Positions 24,201 to 35,811 of a DNA stretch of 64,000 nt are shown piece after piece. Position 1 is the first letter of the stretch; each line of letters begins with the position of its first letter. Made by a program: the position numbers and the translations under genes. The notes beneath the pieces were generated by a model. It ran no database searches. It was given only the letters and a program-made list of their open reading frames with translations, and had not been told where the DNA came from. Source of the stretch: Tetranychus cinnabarinus (taxonomy: Eukaryota; Arthropoda; Arachnida; Trombidiformes; Tetranychidae); the NCBI GenBank assembly GCA_022266195.1, contig WHVY01000001.1, forward strand, positions 13,454,001 through 13,518,000, given 5' to 3'.

Positions 24201-25449
24201 GAATAACAAAATAAAATCACAGCTAAACTATGTATAAATCAATATGTTGGATCATAATTAGTATCAAATAATTGAGTTACAATAGCAGTTAAAGATAAAA
24301 TTAAAACAATGTCAAAGAACTAAGAGAAAAGCTTTTGCTTCAATTTTAGAGCTTTGTAATTAGAGATGCTACAATCAACAGTAACAGATAAAACATTTTT
24401 TTAACAAATGCGTAGCAAAGTATTCCATCATGTTACTAACAAAAAGACTGATCATTTCAATTGTTGCGTCATCTGAGCAATGAGATCAAATCAAAAAAAC
24501 CTTAAAAAGTTAGTTATTATTAGTTCAAAGTTAATATCTGTAACTGTTCATTTCTGGTTCCTCAAGTCAAGCTCTTAAGGTTTTCAGATTAAAAAGAGAG
24601 CACAACTTGAAGCTATTTGCAATCCTGTCACTCTTTTGCGTAATTCTTTAAATTAATTTGACCCAACAAAAGATGTAGGATTGTTTAGATAATGGGTTAA
24701 ACAATAAAAAGTATAACTTACTTTGGTGCCAAATTAACATTTTTCTCGTAAAAATGCTTTAAAGCAGGAGGTGATTGGGCATTGAAAGGGGCCTTTCCAG
24801 TTAAACATTGAAAAACGATAGTACCGATACTCCAAAGATCAGCTTTGGCACCGTATTGAAGGGACATGATTACCTCAGGAGCCATATACATGGGAGATCC
24901 ACACAATGTAGCAGCCATTGATCCTTCAACTAGAAATCTAGCAAACCCAAAGTCAGCAATTTTCAGGGTAATCTCGTGAGGGTTTGGGCTAGGTTCCTTG
25001 GAACAGAGGAGAATATTTTGAGGTTTAAGATCACGATGAACTATTCCTTTTTGGTGGAGAGCTTTCATCGCCTCAGCAATTTGTTTAAGAAAGAATTTAA
25101 TGGTATCTTCACACAGGGAACCCATTTTATGAAGATATTCAGCCAGATCAGAACGGTTACAATATTCCATGACCAGATAAACATGTTCAACTGTTTCATT
25201 GTAGCCCAATAAGGCTACCACATTCTCATGGTGTAGTTGAGTCAATTCTTCAAGAATATTGATTTCCTTGGTTAAAAGATTTTGGCTTTTCTGGAGATTC
25301 TTTTTAGCAATGGTTTTAATTGCAACTGGAAAATCCTTAGTCCTATGTTTACCTTTGTAAACAACTGCAAAAGCTCCATGTCCAATGAGATCACTTGATT
25401 GATAGAAATATTCACCAACATTAATGACTGTTTCTTTATTGTTTCCCAT
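21235..25449 (-). CDS. Atg1: Autophagy-initiating kinase Atg1/ULK
   Basis: Five exons (24722-25449, 22409-23915, 22045-22183, 21559-21749, 21235-21408) encode 912 residues. This Ser/Thr kinase starts autophagy with Atg13/FIP200 and is inhibited by TOR. The kinase domain spans about 15-270: glycine loop LIGHGAFAVVYKG, VAIK lysine, HRDLKPQN, DFGFAR, GSPMYMAPE. Residues about 275-730 are disordered and Ser/Pro/His-rich. They include DDFVFVPF (about residue 338), which aligns with the LC3-interacting motif DDFVMVP of vertebrate ULK1. The C-terminal EAT/tandem-MIT region is encoded by the last four exons (ETLARLNFVITLVECI, SVFNECLENCRVL, LLSRYKDAVEKRLYHL). The stop overlaps an AATAAA (CCATAATAAA), so the 3' UTR may be very short. 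Spliced upstream sequence could extend the N-terminus (see 25643-25712). Confidence 0.95.
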
Positions 25450-25642
25450 GTTGGTAACAAGTTCTTAAATTAAATTGAAGAGTAAGAGTGATTAAATAAA
25501 TCACAAGTGTTTAAAAAAAACAAAAAAAATATTAATAAAAATCAAAACATTTGGATTTGGAATCTTTCTTCTGTCTCTGATGAAAACAAAGAAAGAAAGA
25601 AATGAAGTAACCTTTAAATGAAGTTAAGCAAAATCAACTTAC

Positions 25643-25712
25643 TCCTGAGTGTGACCAAACGAGGCTTGATTCCATGGTAACCAGATTTTACCACGCAATT
25701 TAAATCGGGCAT
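25643..25712 (-). other. Candidate upstream coding exon of ULK
   Basis: On the minus strand an ATG opens 23 codons (MPDLNCVVKSGYHGIKPRLV and following) that end at a clean GTAAGT donor. A pyrimidine-rich acceptor lies 14 bases before the ULK ATG (after 25463). Joining the two keeps frame into MGNNKET, adding 28 residues. The in-frame match could be chance (one in three); otherwise this is simply a 5' UTR exon. The partial copy at 34.5 kb preserves it with a deletion. Confidence 0.45.
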
Positions 25713-26726
25713 TTTAACAACAACAACAATTAACCTTTCTCTTTCTCTTTCTTTTTACACTCACTTAGACAAGGTTAGAATTAAACTGAAAATGTGAAAG
25801 ACGATCATCAAGTCAACTTTTGTAAATTACAAGTGTAAGCAATTAAAGCAACAAAAATATGTGAGCAACGATAAAACTGGTATTTTGGTTTTTGATACAA
25901 CTCTACCGGTTAAACCAGAGTTTATGGATTGGTGAAACGAGGGTTTGACGAAGAGTTAATTGTCTCTGATTGTTGATCAACAATTGTTAACCTCTTTTTT
26001 TATTGTGTATCACAAATCTTGTGAGTTACTGAATCATCAACCTACTATGATTGTTTCTCGGTTCAACTTGAAGATAACCTGAAATAAATGAAACAAGTGA
26101 ACAAGTATAACAAATGAAGTCTTTTTCAAAGATAAAGATAGTTGATAGGAATACAATAATAATAACTATTAAGATGAGGATGAGAAAAGTATGCCGTGAA
26201 TTGTGTTGTGAAATTGATGATGAAAATTGTGTTCTTATTAGTCTTATAACTTCACTTTATTCAGATTGATAAAGATGCTGATGATGTTGGAAGGTATAAT
26301 CATATGATTTGTGAAAAAAAGAGTCTTATTTGCTAGTGCTATTAGACTTGATTCATGTGACAAAAGTGTTATACATGAAACCAGTTTAAATTGGCATTAA
26401 TAATGTTTCAAACAGTGTAATACAAATAGTAATGTTCATCTAATAACCCCGTGATCATCATAATTATAAACCTAAATCAACAACAACAGTGAATAAAAAG
26501 CTACCAATTGTAACAACAATACATAATGAAGCATAATTAATTTCAATAGTGAAATGAAACTTGCCAAAAACCTAACAATAGAAACCTGTTAATATTGAAT
26601 TTTATTGTTAACAAATGTTGACTCTAAAACAATTGATGTTACATTTGATTAATAAACAAACATTATGATCATACCAATCAACATCTTCATCAATTTCATC
26701 TTTTTGCATTTTCATCTCCCAAGTAA

Positions 26727-27186
26727 ATCTGGTTAGGCTAAGTAACCAATCTTTCAACCTAACAGAGTCCCTCTTTTCCCATCAGATATCGTTTACAATG
26801 AGGCCTATCTATAAACCAAATAATTACCATTTTTATCATCATTACCATCATGATGATGATCATAGCCAACATTAGCATCATCATAAGCATCATCATGATG
26901 ATCATCATCATCGTCTTCAACATTATTTAACTTCAAAGTGAGGCCTAGTTAGGCCTTACATCACACGATTCTTCAACCTAACAGAGTCACTCTTTTCCCA
27001 TTAGGAAGGGCTATCATTGGGGTCTTTTGTGGGGTAAGAATTATTATCAAGCAACACGCATCTTTATCATCAAATAGTCAAGCTCATCAACTAATCAAAC
27101 CTTAATTTGTCCAATCTTACCAATAAGTCTGGTTAGGGCCTTGAAACATGAATTTTGTGACCCACAAGAGTCGCTCTTTTCCCATT
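26727..27186 (+). repeat. Three-copy dispersed motif with hairpin stems
   Basis: Three units at 26727-26783, 26940-27002 and 27123-27186 share GGTTAGG near the start and end with AGAGTCNCTCTTTTCCCAT (26764, 26983, 27167). In units 1 and 2 the GTTAGG is complementary to CCTAAC just before the AGAGTC box, giving a potential stem. Spacing is about 219 and 184 bases. The block lies upstream of ULK on one side and of a possible + strand transcript on the other. Confidence 0.75.
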
Positions 27187-27356
27187 AAAAGGTGCTTCCT
27201 TTTGACTCTTCACACGCACACTAATCTTCATTTTCAGCATAAATAATGATTTGTTGCTGGTTTTGTGTCACAGTTTTAAACTGTAAAATGTAAACTTTTT
27301 TTTCTCAAAAAAAGTGTTTTTCATTTTCAAGTGAGTGTGTATTTCAAGGTTTTTCA

Positions 27357-27419
27357 ATGGCAGCTTTAAATACACTATCACTTGACTTGTTAATGAAGTT
27401 TAGCAAGGATAACGAACCA
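27357..27419 (+). other. Possible orphan first coding exon
   Basis: An ATG with reasonable context opens 21 codons (MAALNTLSLDLLMKFSKDNEP) ending precisely at a consensus GTAAGT donor. I found no convincing downstream exon in the next 5 kb, so this could be a 5' exon with a distant partner, a non-coding transcript, or chance. Confidence 0.25.
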
Positions 27420-30400
27420 GTAAGTTTTGTTTTTGCTTTAGTGTCAAGGTGTTTATTAATGCTAATGTTAGCTTATGATGATGATGGTTACAGTTTCAAC
27501 AAAACTTGCAATTATTATTTAACTAAAAAAAGCTTTGACAATTTTCACTACTATTTACTTTTGGTAAAAACATCAACATCAATGAATGATCAAATGAAAA
27601 CATTTGCTCACATCTTTTTTTGTACATCTAAACAAAAAGGTCAGTGAAAAAATGAGCCCCATGAACATTCATTGTCCAACCATAAAGCTAACATCAATAG
27701 ACACCAATAATAATGGCCTTGCAACAGAATGTAAAGTTACAAAGAAAATTTGATTTTCTGTTTCAGATGAAATGAATTGAAAATGTTAATGATAAATTTG
27801 ACCTTCCAAACTATTCCCAATCTGTATTCTATGCTCATGAAATTAGATAAGGTCATTTTGGTGCAAAAAAAAGTATGATGACTTGAAAATGAAAATAGCA
27901 AAAAGATTAATTAACCAAAAACAAAAACAAAAGTTATTACAAGATAATGATGAATGATGAATTGATAGCAACTTCATCCTACAACAATAACAGTAAACAT
28001 TGGATGAACCCAAAAAGGTGTGAGTTACTTCCTTGTGTGTTAACCCAAAGTCGCCTTTAATCGAGGCAAGTCGATGTCAGAAAAAAGATGAAACCCAAAA
28101 ATTGTTTCCTAATCTCAATGTTATCCATTTACCCAATCATTTTTCATGATGATCAACCCAATCAGACTGATCAATCAACATTTGAATAAGGTTAAACTGG
28201 AAATTGAAGCAAAATCAATGGTAACTTCACGTGCTGCCAGATTCAGGTTTTCAATTACATGTGTTTGTATCCATTAGTTTACCATGAGACAGGTTATAAC
28301 TGTTTATCACTCTATCAGTCTGCTTGGTGCCTCGGATGAAACTTTTTTTTCTTCTTCTTCTCATCATAATTTCCATCATTATAATCATTATTTTTCAGCT
28401 CACTCAACTCTTTCATTGCTATTCAACAAGTGAGTGACTCTTTTCTGCTCCTGCCTCTTGCCTCGATCGCCTGATTTTCAGTTGTACTTGGCATCATCTT
28501 GAATTGCCTATTATCATTACCAAGAACCCAGTAACCTTGAAAATACAAGCGCAACGTAAAAAAAGTGAAAACCTGTTTGAATTACAATAATTATTGTTGT
28601 TATCAAATAGTTGAAAGAATGATTAAAATTGAGAAACTCGTAAAAATGATAATTTAATCATCAGGAGATGGTCGATATGAAATTCATTTCAACATTGAAT
28701 GCTTTCAGCCTAGGACTTCACTTCCAACAGCAATTTCATTTCTTTCAATAATTTTATTCACTTTGTTCAACATTTCAGGTTTCGCTCGACTTTGCCTTTC
28801 ATTCAATCCTTGAATATTCAAATTTCTGCTTCTTTGGTATTTCGTTTTATCTCGTCAATATAAGTCCACTTTTGGTTCTTTTGAAACATTTACCAATCGT
28901 TTTTCAAATCTTGGTTTCATTTTCTCGCGATTACCAGTTTTTTTACCAGATTTTGTTTCACTTTTCTTTGATTCTTGTTTAGTATTTTTTCAACTCTTCA
29001 ACCAATCGAAATGATAGTTTTTTCCTCTTCAAAAAGCTTAGGCGTTCATGATTGTCCTAAAAAGACTAGAATCGTTCCAAATTTACCTACACATTTAAAC
29101 TTGATTGTTACCATTAAATGATTTTTCAATTGTTGATTCAAGCATTTTTGGGCAAAGAAAAGAAATAAAAGTTTTCTCTCTTCATCCGTATCATCCTGAC
29201 TCTAAGTAAAGATTAAAAGATTCATTCCATTGTATTACAATAGCATGATAAATCTAGTGTAATATTGAATGAAAAAAAACAAATGAATTGAACTCATCTT
29301 GATAAACTCGAACAGAACATTTGAAACTTGGATTTCATTTTCACTCTCATAACACTAGTCACTTAGTAACTCCAAGTACATCCAAAGTTCTTGATGAATC
29401 AATGTTTCTGTTTTCATTGAAGTTAACAGAGTTATCATTGTGAATAGATTGAATGATAAATGTATAATTAGCTCACATCAACTTTTGCCAAATTTACACA
29501 AAATCGAGATTCGATTATTCAATTCAATATCTTGATCAACCAATATTTTTGCTTCAATTTACGTTTGAAAGAGAAAAAAATTGAGAAAAAAAATCTTTAA
29601 TAAAACAAGTTATTCCGAAACACTAATGGCATCATTTGCACACTCTTGGACCCTCAAAACGTGCCTCAACAATGAAAGTTCAGTAAACTCAGTAAAGTCT
29701 AAACGAAACATTTCATAAGATTAATCCATCACCAGAACACGAGATCAATAAATAACATTATTGGCTTTATCATAACGACTATTTTATCACCAATTTTATC
29801 ATGAAAAGCTTTATTTACTCAACTTTCTTCCTGATCTTCATGTCGACTTCATTTTCCATTCCTTATTACATTTAATCTAACATGAAATTAGCATCAATCT
29901 AATCTCTGATAATCTTAACAACTTCATCACCTCATCATTAAACCTCATTCTCGAGCCTTCATCAAATATTCATCAACCCTTTATGTTGAAAACACAAATA
30001 GGAAGTTGTAAAATCCACCATGAAATTAGATTGTCTGATAAAGATATGGAAGGTGAGAAAGAAAAGGATAAAAAATGAATTTTCTTTGTTTCCATCCAGT
30101 TGTTTCCATGTGAATAACACTTTTTGTTACTTGTTTTGCTTTTCAAGGTAAAATTTGTCAAATTGTCATCATGTGATCAACTCAACTGAATAATCTGTTT
30201 CACTGTAAACATTGCACGATAATCGAGTGAACAACTGATGATGATAACAGGATAATCTTGGATAATGAATTATGTATCAACGAGAGAGAGAGAAACAAAA
30301 AGATCATGAAATGTTCAAGTCACTGTAAACTTTTTTGTAACATTTTTCACCGTCAACCTTGAAAAGATTAAAAACATTTATCAAAACTGTGATAAACTCA

Positions 30401-32389
30401 AATCATGCAAAGTTACCTGAAAAATCAGCTGAAGTTAAAGGTGACAATGAGGAAAACAAAATGCCGATGAAAAACGGGAAAACGCGTGATTCTTCAACTA
30501 ATCAGTTTCTCCATGTTGACACTTTTTCCAAATTATATTGTTTTTCAGTAACCAAGCATCTGTTAATGACGTTCATTGAGTAAAATTATCGCAACCATAA
30601 CCAACAACAAAATCACTAACATAATCACTCACACAATCATCAACATAATCAACAAGATAACAAGCGTAATTGCTTCAATTGATACAATTGAAATCGAAGA
30701 AAGTAAAAAAAGAATTTTCTTGTTCTTTGTTTTTTTTGAAACTTTATTCCAATATTTACCATGATGTAACATCAACTAATCATTTAGGATGCAATTGCAC
30801 TCATCTTTCAACGCAAATAGATATTGTAAGTAAACATTGAACTTAATGATAGTTTGTACTCAACAGAACCAATGAAAGGTACTTTTACGAGGTTAACTCG
30901 ACTTTGGATGTTTCCTTCGTTGGCTGTTTCGACCAACCTCGAGTAAACTCGGAAACTCAATTTCAACTGTTTATCTGTTTAAATGAAAACCAATTGTCAA
31001 CTTGCCAAGTTGGCCCATTAAAGTAATCTTTTTGCATTGAAAAGCATTTCAAGTAAACATTTTTGTTGTATCAACATGCAACTAGAACATGATTTTAGAC
31101 GGAAGTTTAATATTTTTTATTCCCTTTCCTTGACAATATTCAGGTAATGAGTGATTAATTGACTTATTTCTGGTTCATTTGGTGTTTGTCACCATCAAGT
31201 GAACCTGAACAAGTAAGCTCAGGAAATTACCCAGAGATGCAAATCTCTCTGCCAAAGGGTTGAAAGAGAAGAAGAAATTTCTTATTCAAAGTTGATTATC
31301 AAAAGTTGACATTTTCTTGGCACACAATCGGATAATTATTCATGAAAGTCAAATGATTTTCATCATGAGTTTTATCTTGCTGATTAATAAGTCAACATTC
31401 CATCCATGGTTTATTGGTTATCAATCAATTCTTACTTGATTAATCTCTATTTCAGAATAAATGTGAAACTTTAAATGAAACAAAAAAACAAAGTAAATCC
31501 CATTTTCAATTTGTTTATTTTGATGGTTAAATGAGCTTTTGTTATTGCATCAAGTTGTTCAACTGGATAGTTAATCTGTATTATCAAATGGGTAACTAGT
31601 TAATGATTTACTTGATATTAGTCTCGTTGGGAATTAACTCGTGTATTACAGTTTATTGGCCTTACGTCAACGAACGTTTGTCAAAAGTTTGTCGACTTGT
31701 TATCATTTCCTTCATGTTTAACTTTAATATTATTTTTCATAAGTACAATTGTTCAATCAACTGTCAATCAGTGAAGAGTTGAATCACTCCATTAGCCTAC
31801 GCTCATTCAATTCTTGGTTTTTTTCTTTCATGTGTTCGTCCATTTTGTTCTGATTATTTCAATATTGATTCGAATCTATAGTCATGATGTTTATGCAATT
31901 TTTAAATATGTTTTGAAACTGATAACATAAATCATCGGAGTCTCGGTGTTCACAACTCGAAATTATCAAGTTTTTATGTTCAATTAAAAACTTGATTTCA
32001 AACTTGAATATCAAAACTGACTTTGTTATTATTTTGTTACCAGTTTTATTGCACAGGTTAGTGTTAGTTACAGTGTAAGTGTTTATGAGATGGAATGCAG
32101 ACAAGCTCAATTACATATTTGTAATTGCCATTTTTTATTGTTTATTGCTATTAGTATTTACTATTGACTAAAGCTGGACAGCAATATAATGAAGTCTCGC
32201 CAGAATCTTGATGGAAATGAATAACATCTTTAGAAGGCTCAATAGATAGTTCGTGATAGTTCAAATTTTCAGTTTCATCAGAAAAGATGGAAAGGATGAG
32301 GACTGAAAGAATAGGGAAAAATTCTAATAACTTTTAAGATAGCTTTTTCCCTTTCTTTTCACCTCAATCCCTTGCAATCAATTCTCACA
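27420..32389. other. Long non-coding stretch
   Basis: About 5 kb of AT-rich sequence without credible ORFs, tRNAs or repeats I could recognise. A segment near 31605-31665 recurs, diverged, at about 33980-34043. Confidence 0.5.
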
Positions 32390-32662
32390 ATGGCCTCATC
32401 CCCAGTTTATTTTACTTTTTCTGGTGTTTGTGACCGCGTATCATTTTATAAGCAAGAAGAAGACAAAGACCGTCTTAAAGATATCATATTAGAAAACACC
32501 CGTATCAACGTTAAAGCCATAACATTTCAAGGTCAACGCAAGTACTGGAAGACTATGGTTGATGAGCTGGAGGATGGTAAGATATATTCGATAGAAGTGG
32601 ACACAGATACTGAATATGCCGATATAAAGTCAAATGGCGATACTGGTGGTGGACAACAGTAG
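32390..32662 (+). CDS. Small uncharacterised protein (90 aa)
   Basis: An intronless 90-codon frame starting ACAATGGCC (good Kozak context) and ending at TAG. The protein begins MASSPVYFTFSGVCDRVSFYK, has a mixed alpha/beta look with alternating hydrophobics (INVKAITFQGQRKYWKTMV, KIYSIEVDTDTEYADI) and finishes in a Gly/Gln tail. There is no signal peptide or membrane segment. Codon use and composition resemble a real gene more than the surrounding AT-rich sequence does. I do not recognise the family; a small beta-barrel fold is one possibility, purely inferred. The frame continues a few codons upstream of the ATG without another ATG. Confidence 0.6.
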   Translation: MASSPVYFTFSGVCDRVSFYKQEEDKDRLKDIILENTRINVKAITFQGQRKYWKTMVDELEDGKIYSIEVDTDTEYADIKSNGDTGGGQQ

Positions 32663-33974
32663 TTTCTAAACATGAAATAAATTAGAGTAACTGTGTCATC
32701 TTTTCCGTTGATAGATTTTCATCACGATTGGCTAATGAACTTTCAATGGTCTTTCTTTCAAAGAATCTGATTTGTCCATAAGTTATGGTGTAAAGCCATC
32801 TCGAAATTTACTTTTAAAACACGATCTACAATTCAATAGAAATTAAAAAAGTAATTAGATAATTTGAATAAGAACAATAAGTGATTTTGGATATGAGTTG
32901 AATGAAGGAAAGATAACTTACCTATTGAATCCGGTCGGCAAATCGTCAGTTATTTTGTTTCGGTCAGCAAATCGATTCGTTGAGTCAGCCTGAAATTTTG
33001 ATGGTTTTGAAAAACTATCTGTTACAGGGTATAGTTAGTGTTTGGAGTCCTCTTATCGGCATTAATTAACTTTTTGGTCACAAAAGAGCTAAGAATAAAG
33101 TTGCTTCATCAGGCAAAGGCAAGCAAGCAAACTTGCTGGCATACGTAGACTTTTCAAATCAATTTTGGACACTGTTTGTCAGGTGATATCTGAATTTTAA
33201 TATTACTATAAGATTAAGAATTTAAAACTGCATTAGTTAAAATAGTTTTGATCGTGGTTCCACCATACCGAGTGTCCCTTCAACTAATTAGCTATCTATG
33301 CCATGAAAAGACTTTTCAAATCGATTTCGCAGACTGTTTGTCAGGTGATATCTGAATTTTAATAATTTTATGAGATTGAGAATCTAAAACTGCACTTGAA
33401 AAAATAGTTTTGCTCGTGGTTTTAAATTATTTATCATCTCATAAATCAAAAGGGCCCGTTTTATACATTTTTATACACGTTTTTCATGTTTTCTCAGCAA
33501 CAAAATGTCAGATAATGAAAGCGATCAGATATTCATGATCAGCATGATAAGATTGATCTAAAAATCTCTGTTTCATTGGCAAAAAATTTTAAGGCCATTT
33601 CTTCGAAAACGGCTGCGAGTACAAAAAAAAGGTTTAAAGCTATGAGTTTTTGATGCTATTTTACATCAGAAAAAAATATTTAAAAAAAAATCTGTCTCGC
33701 AGGCGAATTCTGTCCTCCTCCTTTGTCTTCCAATAAAACTCAGCCTTTTTCAAAATTTTTAGAACCTTTTATGAAGTCGATCTGAAAGCTAACTTAAATG
33801 CAAATGTATGCGACTGATCTCAACTTTTTTGTTTTGTGCTTAAAGTTTGTAACCATTATATCAAGTTTAGTCATAAGAGTAATCAGATGACTCAGAATAA
33901 TGAAGTAAAGAGTTTAACGACACTTGCGTCATTATTAATGATTCATTGGTGGTCATTATCAAAATAATAACCGG
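32663..33974. other. Non-coding with an imperfect direct repeat
   Basis: No gene seen. Two diverged copies of about 110 bp run from about 33151 and from about 33308. Each contains GACTTTTCAAATC, then CTGTTTGTCAGGTGATATCTG, then AAATAGTTTTG near its end. A shorter GGTC-GCAAATCG repeat is at 32937-32975. Confidence 0.55.
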
Positions 33975-35257
33975 TAATTGTAGATTAACTTGATATTTGT
34001 TTCGGTAGGAATTAACTTGACTCGTGTATGACAGTTTATTGGCCTTAAAGACAAAGGGAACCCGATTTATGAAGATATTCAGCCAGATTAAAACGGTTAC
34101 AATATTCCATGACAAGGTAAACATGTTCAACTGTTTCAATGTAGCCTGAATTTCAAAGTATTGATTTCATTGCTCAAAGAATTTTGGCTTTCTGGAGATT
34201 CTTTTTAGCAATGGTTTTAATTGCCACTGGAAAATCCTTAGTCCTATGTTTACCTTTGTAAACAACTGCAAAAGCTCCATGTCCAATGAGATCACTTGAT
34301 TGATAGAAATATTCACCAACATTAATGACTGTTTCTTTATTGTTTCCCATGTTGGTAACAAGTTCTTAAATTAAATTGAAGAGTAAGAGTGATTAAATAA
34401 ATCACAAGTGTTTAAAAAAAACAAAAAAAATATTAATAAAAATCAAAACATTTGGATTTGGAATCTTTCTTCTGTCTCTGATGAAAACAACGAAAGAACG
34501 AAATGAGAACCTTTAAATGAAGTTGTTGAAAAAATCAACTTACTCCTAGCGAGGCTTGATTCCATGGTAACCAGATTTTACCACGCAATTTAAATCGAGC
34601 ATTTTAACAACAACAATTAACGTTATCTTTCTTTCTATTTACACTCACTTAGAAAAAGGTTAGAATTGACATGCAAATGTAAAAGACGATCATCAAGCCA
34701 ACTCTTAAATTACAAGTGTAAGCAATTAAAGAAATAAAAAATATTTAAACAGCGATTGAACCAAAGAATAGGATAACTACTCTTTGGATTAAACTGGTAT
34801 TTGGTTTGATACAACTTTACCGGTTAAACCAGAGTTTATTGATGGTGAAACAAGAGTTTGACGAAAATTTAGTGGCCTCTGATTGTTGATTAACAATTGT
34901 TTACTTCTTTTTATTGTGTATCACAAATCTTGTGAGTTACTGAATCTGTGAGTTTTGTCTTGGATCTTCTCATTCACTTTTTTGCTGGCGGATTCTAGAG
35001 CACCCTTTATAATTACATGATGTGCGAATAAGTCTTTTTTTGCTAGTGCTATTAGACTTGATTCATGTGACAAAAGTGTTATTAATGAAACCAGTTTAAA
35101 TTGGCATTGATAATGTTTCAAATAGTGTAATACAAATAGTAATGTTCATCTAATAACCTCTTGATCATCATAATTATAAACCTAAATCAACAACAGTGAA
35201 TAAAAAGCTACCAATTGTAACAACAATACATAATGAAGCATAATTTCAACAGTGAGT
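33975..35257 (-). pseudogene. Shrunken copy of the ULK 5' region
   Basis: About 34045-34945 and 35020-35257 match 25110-26035 and 26320-26555 in the same orientation. The copied part includes the first about 115 codons of ULK (MGNNKET through the N-lobe), its 5' UTR/intron and upstream flank. Deletions break the kinase frame: after the KKNLQK codons the copy loses bases and hits a stop, and much of the helix C and hinge coding region is missing. Sequence at about 34946-35020 is unrelated filler. The first about 60 bp (33980-34043) resembles 31605-31665 instead. No intact kinase can be made. Confidence 0.88.
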
Positions 35258-35333
35258 TAATTAGTACAAATAAATTAGCTGTGATTGAAATCACCATTCA
35301 GAGTCCGAGGCATCCATTGAGTCGGGTCTCATT

Positions 35334-35811
35334 TAGAGATGCACAATACTTTCCTGAAGTATTGATTGATAATATTGGTATTAATCGATCAAGTATTGAT
35401 ATATTGAAAGTATTGAAATATCAAAAATATTGTTTAAGTATTGTAAGTATTATTGTCGAGCATATATTAGGCACTCAGAATATCAATTTAAAGTTCAAAT
35501 GATACATTCAGACAGTGAATCTAAGAACTTTGATTCGTTGAATTTAAGTCATAAGATTTAGCTCAACTTTTCTACATTGAAATCTCTTCAATCGAAGAAA
35601 AAATTCTGGGATTCTTATCGTTCGAGACTTGGGACAGTAGAGATTTTTTAAGACAAATAGTTTAAATCAAGTCAAAAACTTGATTTAATTTGAACTTTCA
35701 ACTAAAAAAAGTATCAAATGCGTATCGATACCATTTTTCAAAGTATCGATACGTATTGCTGAGTGAAATATCAATACTATTACTCGTATCGATTGTATTA
35801 GTGCAACACTA
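35334..35811. mobile_element. hAT-like MITE with 8 bp target duplication
   Basis: A 478 bp non-coding element flanked by identical 8-mers GTCTCATT (35326-35333 and 35812-35819). Its ends are imperfect terminal inverted repeats: TAGAGATGCACAATAC on the left and TAGTGTTGCACTAATAC read inward from the right. The interior is AT-rich with many TATTGAT and ATCGATAC words. The 8 bp duplication plus a TAG-type end followed by TGCAC is the signature of hAT transposons. No transposase frame exists, so it is a non-autonomous MITE. It interrupts the last codons of the large minus-strand gene. Confidence 0.9.

Noticed and set aside
34167..34361. Minus-strand ORF MLPTWETIKKQS, also present at 25272-25460
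   Set aside because: It is an out-of-frame reading of the ULK first exon and its copy, not a separate gene.
35334..35811. Interpretation of the MITE interior as a coding exon (ORF near 35233-35502)
   Set aside because: The frame crosses the target duplication and is composed of TATTGAT-type repeats; it is transposon sequence.
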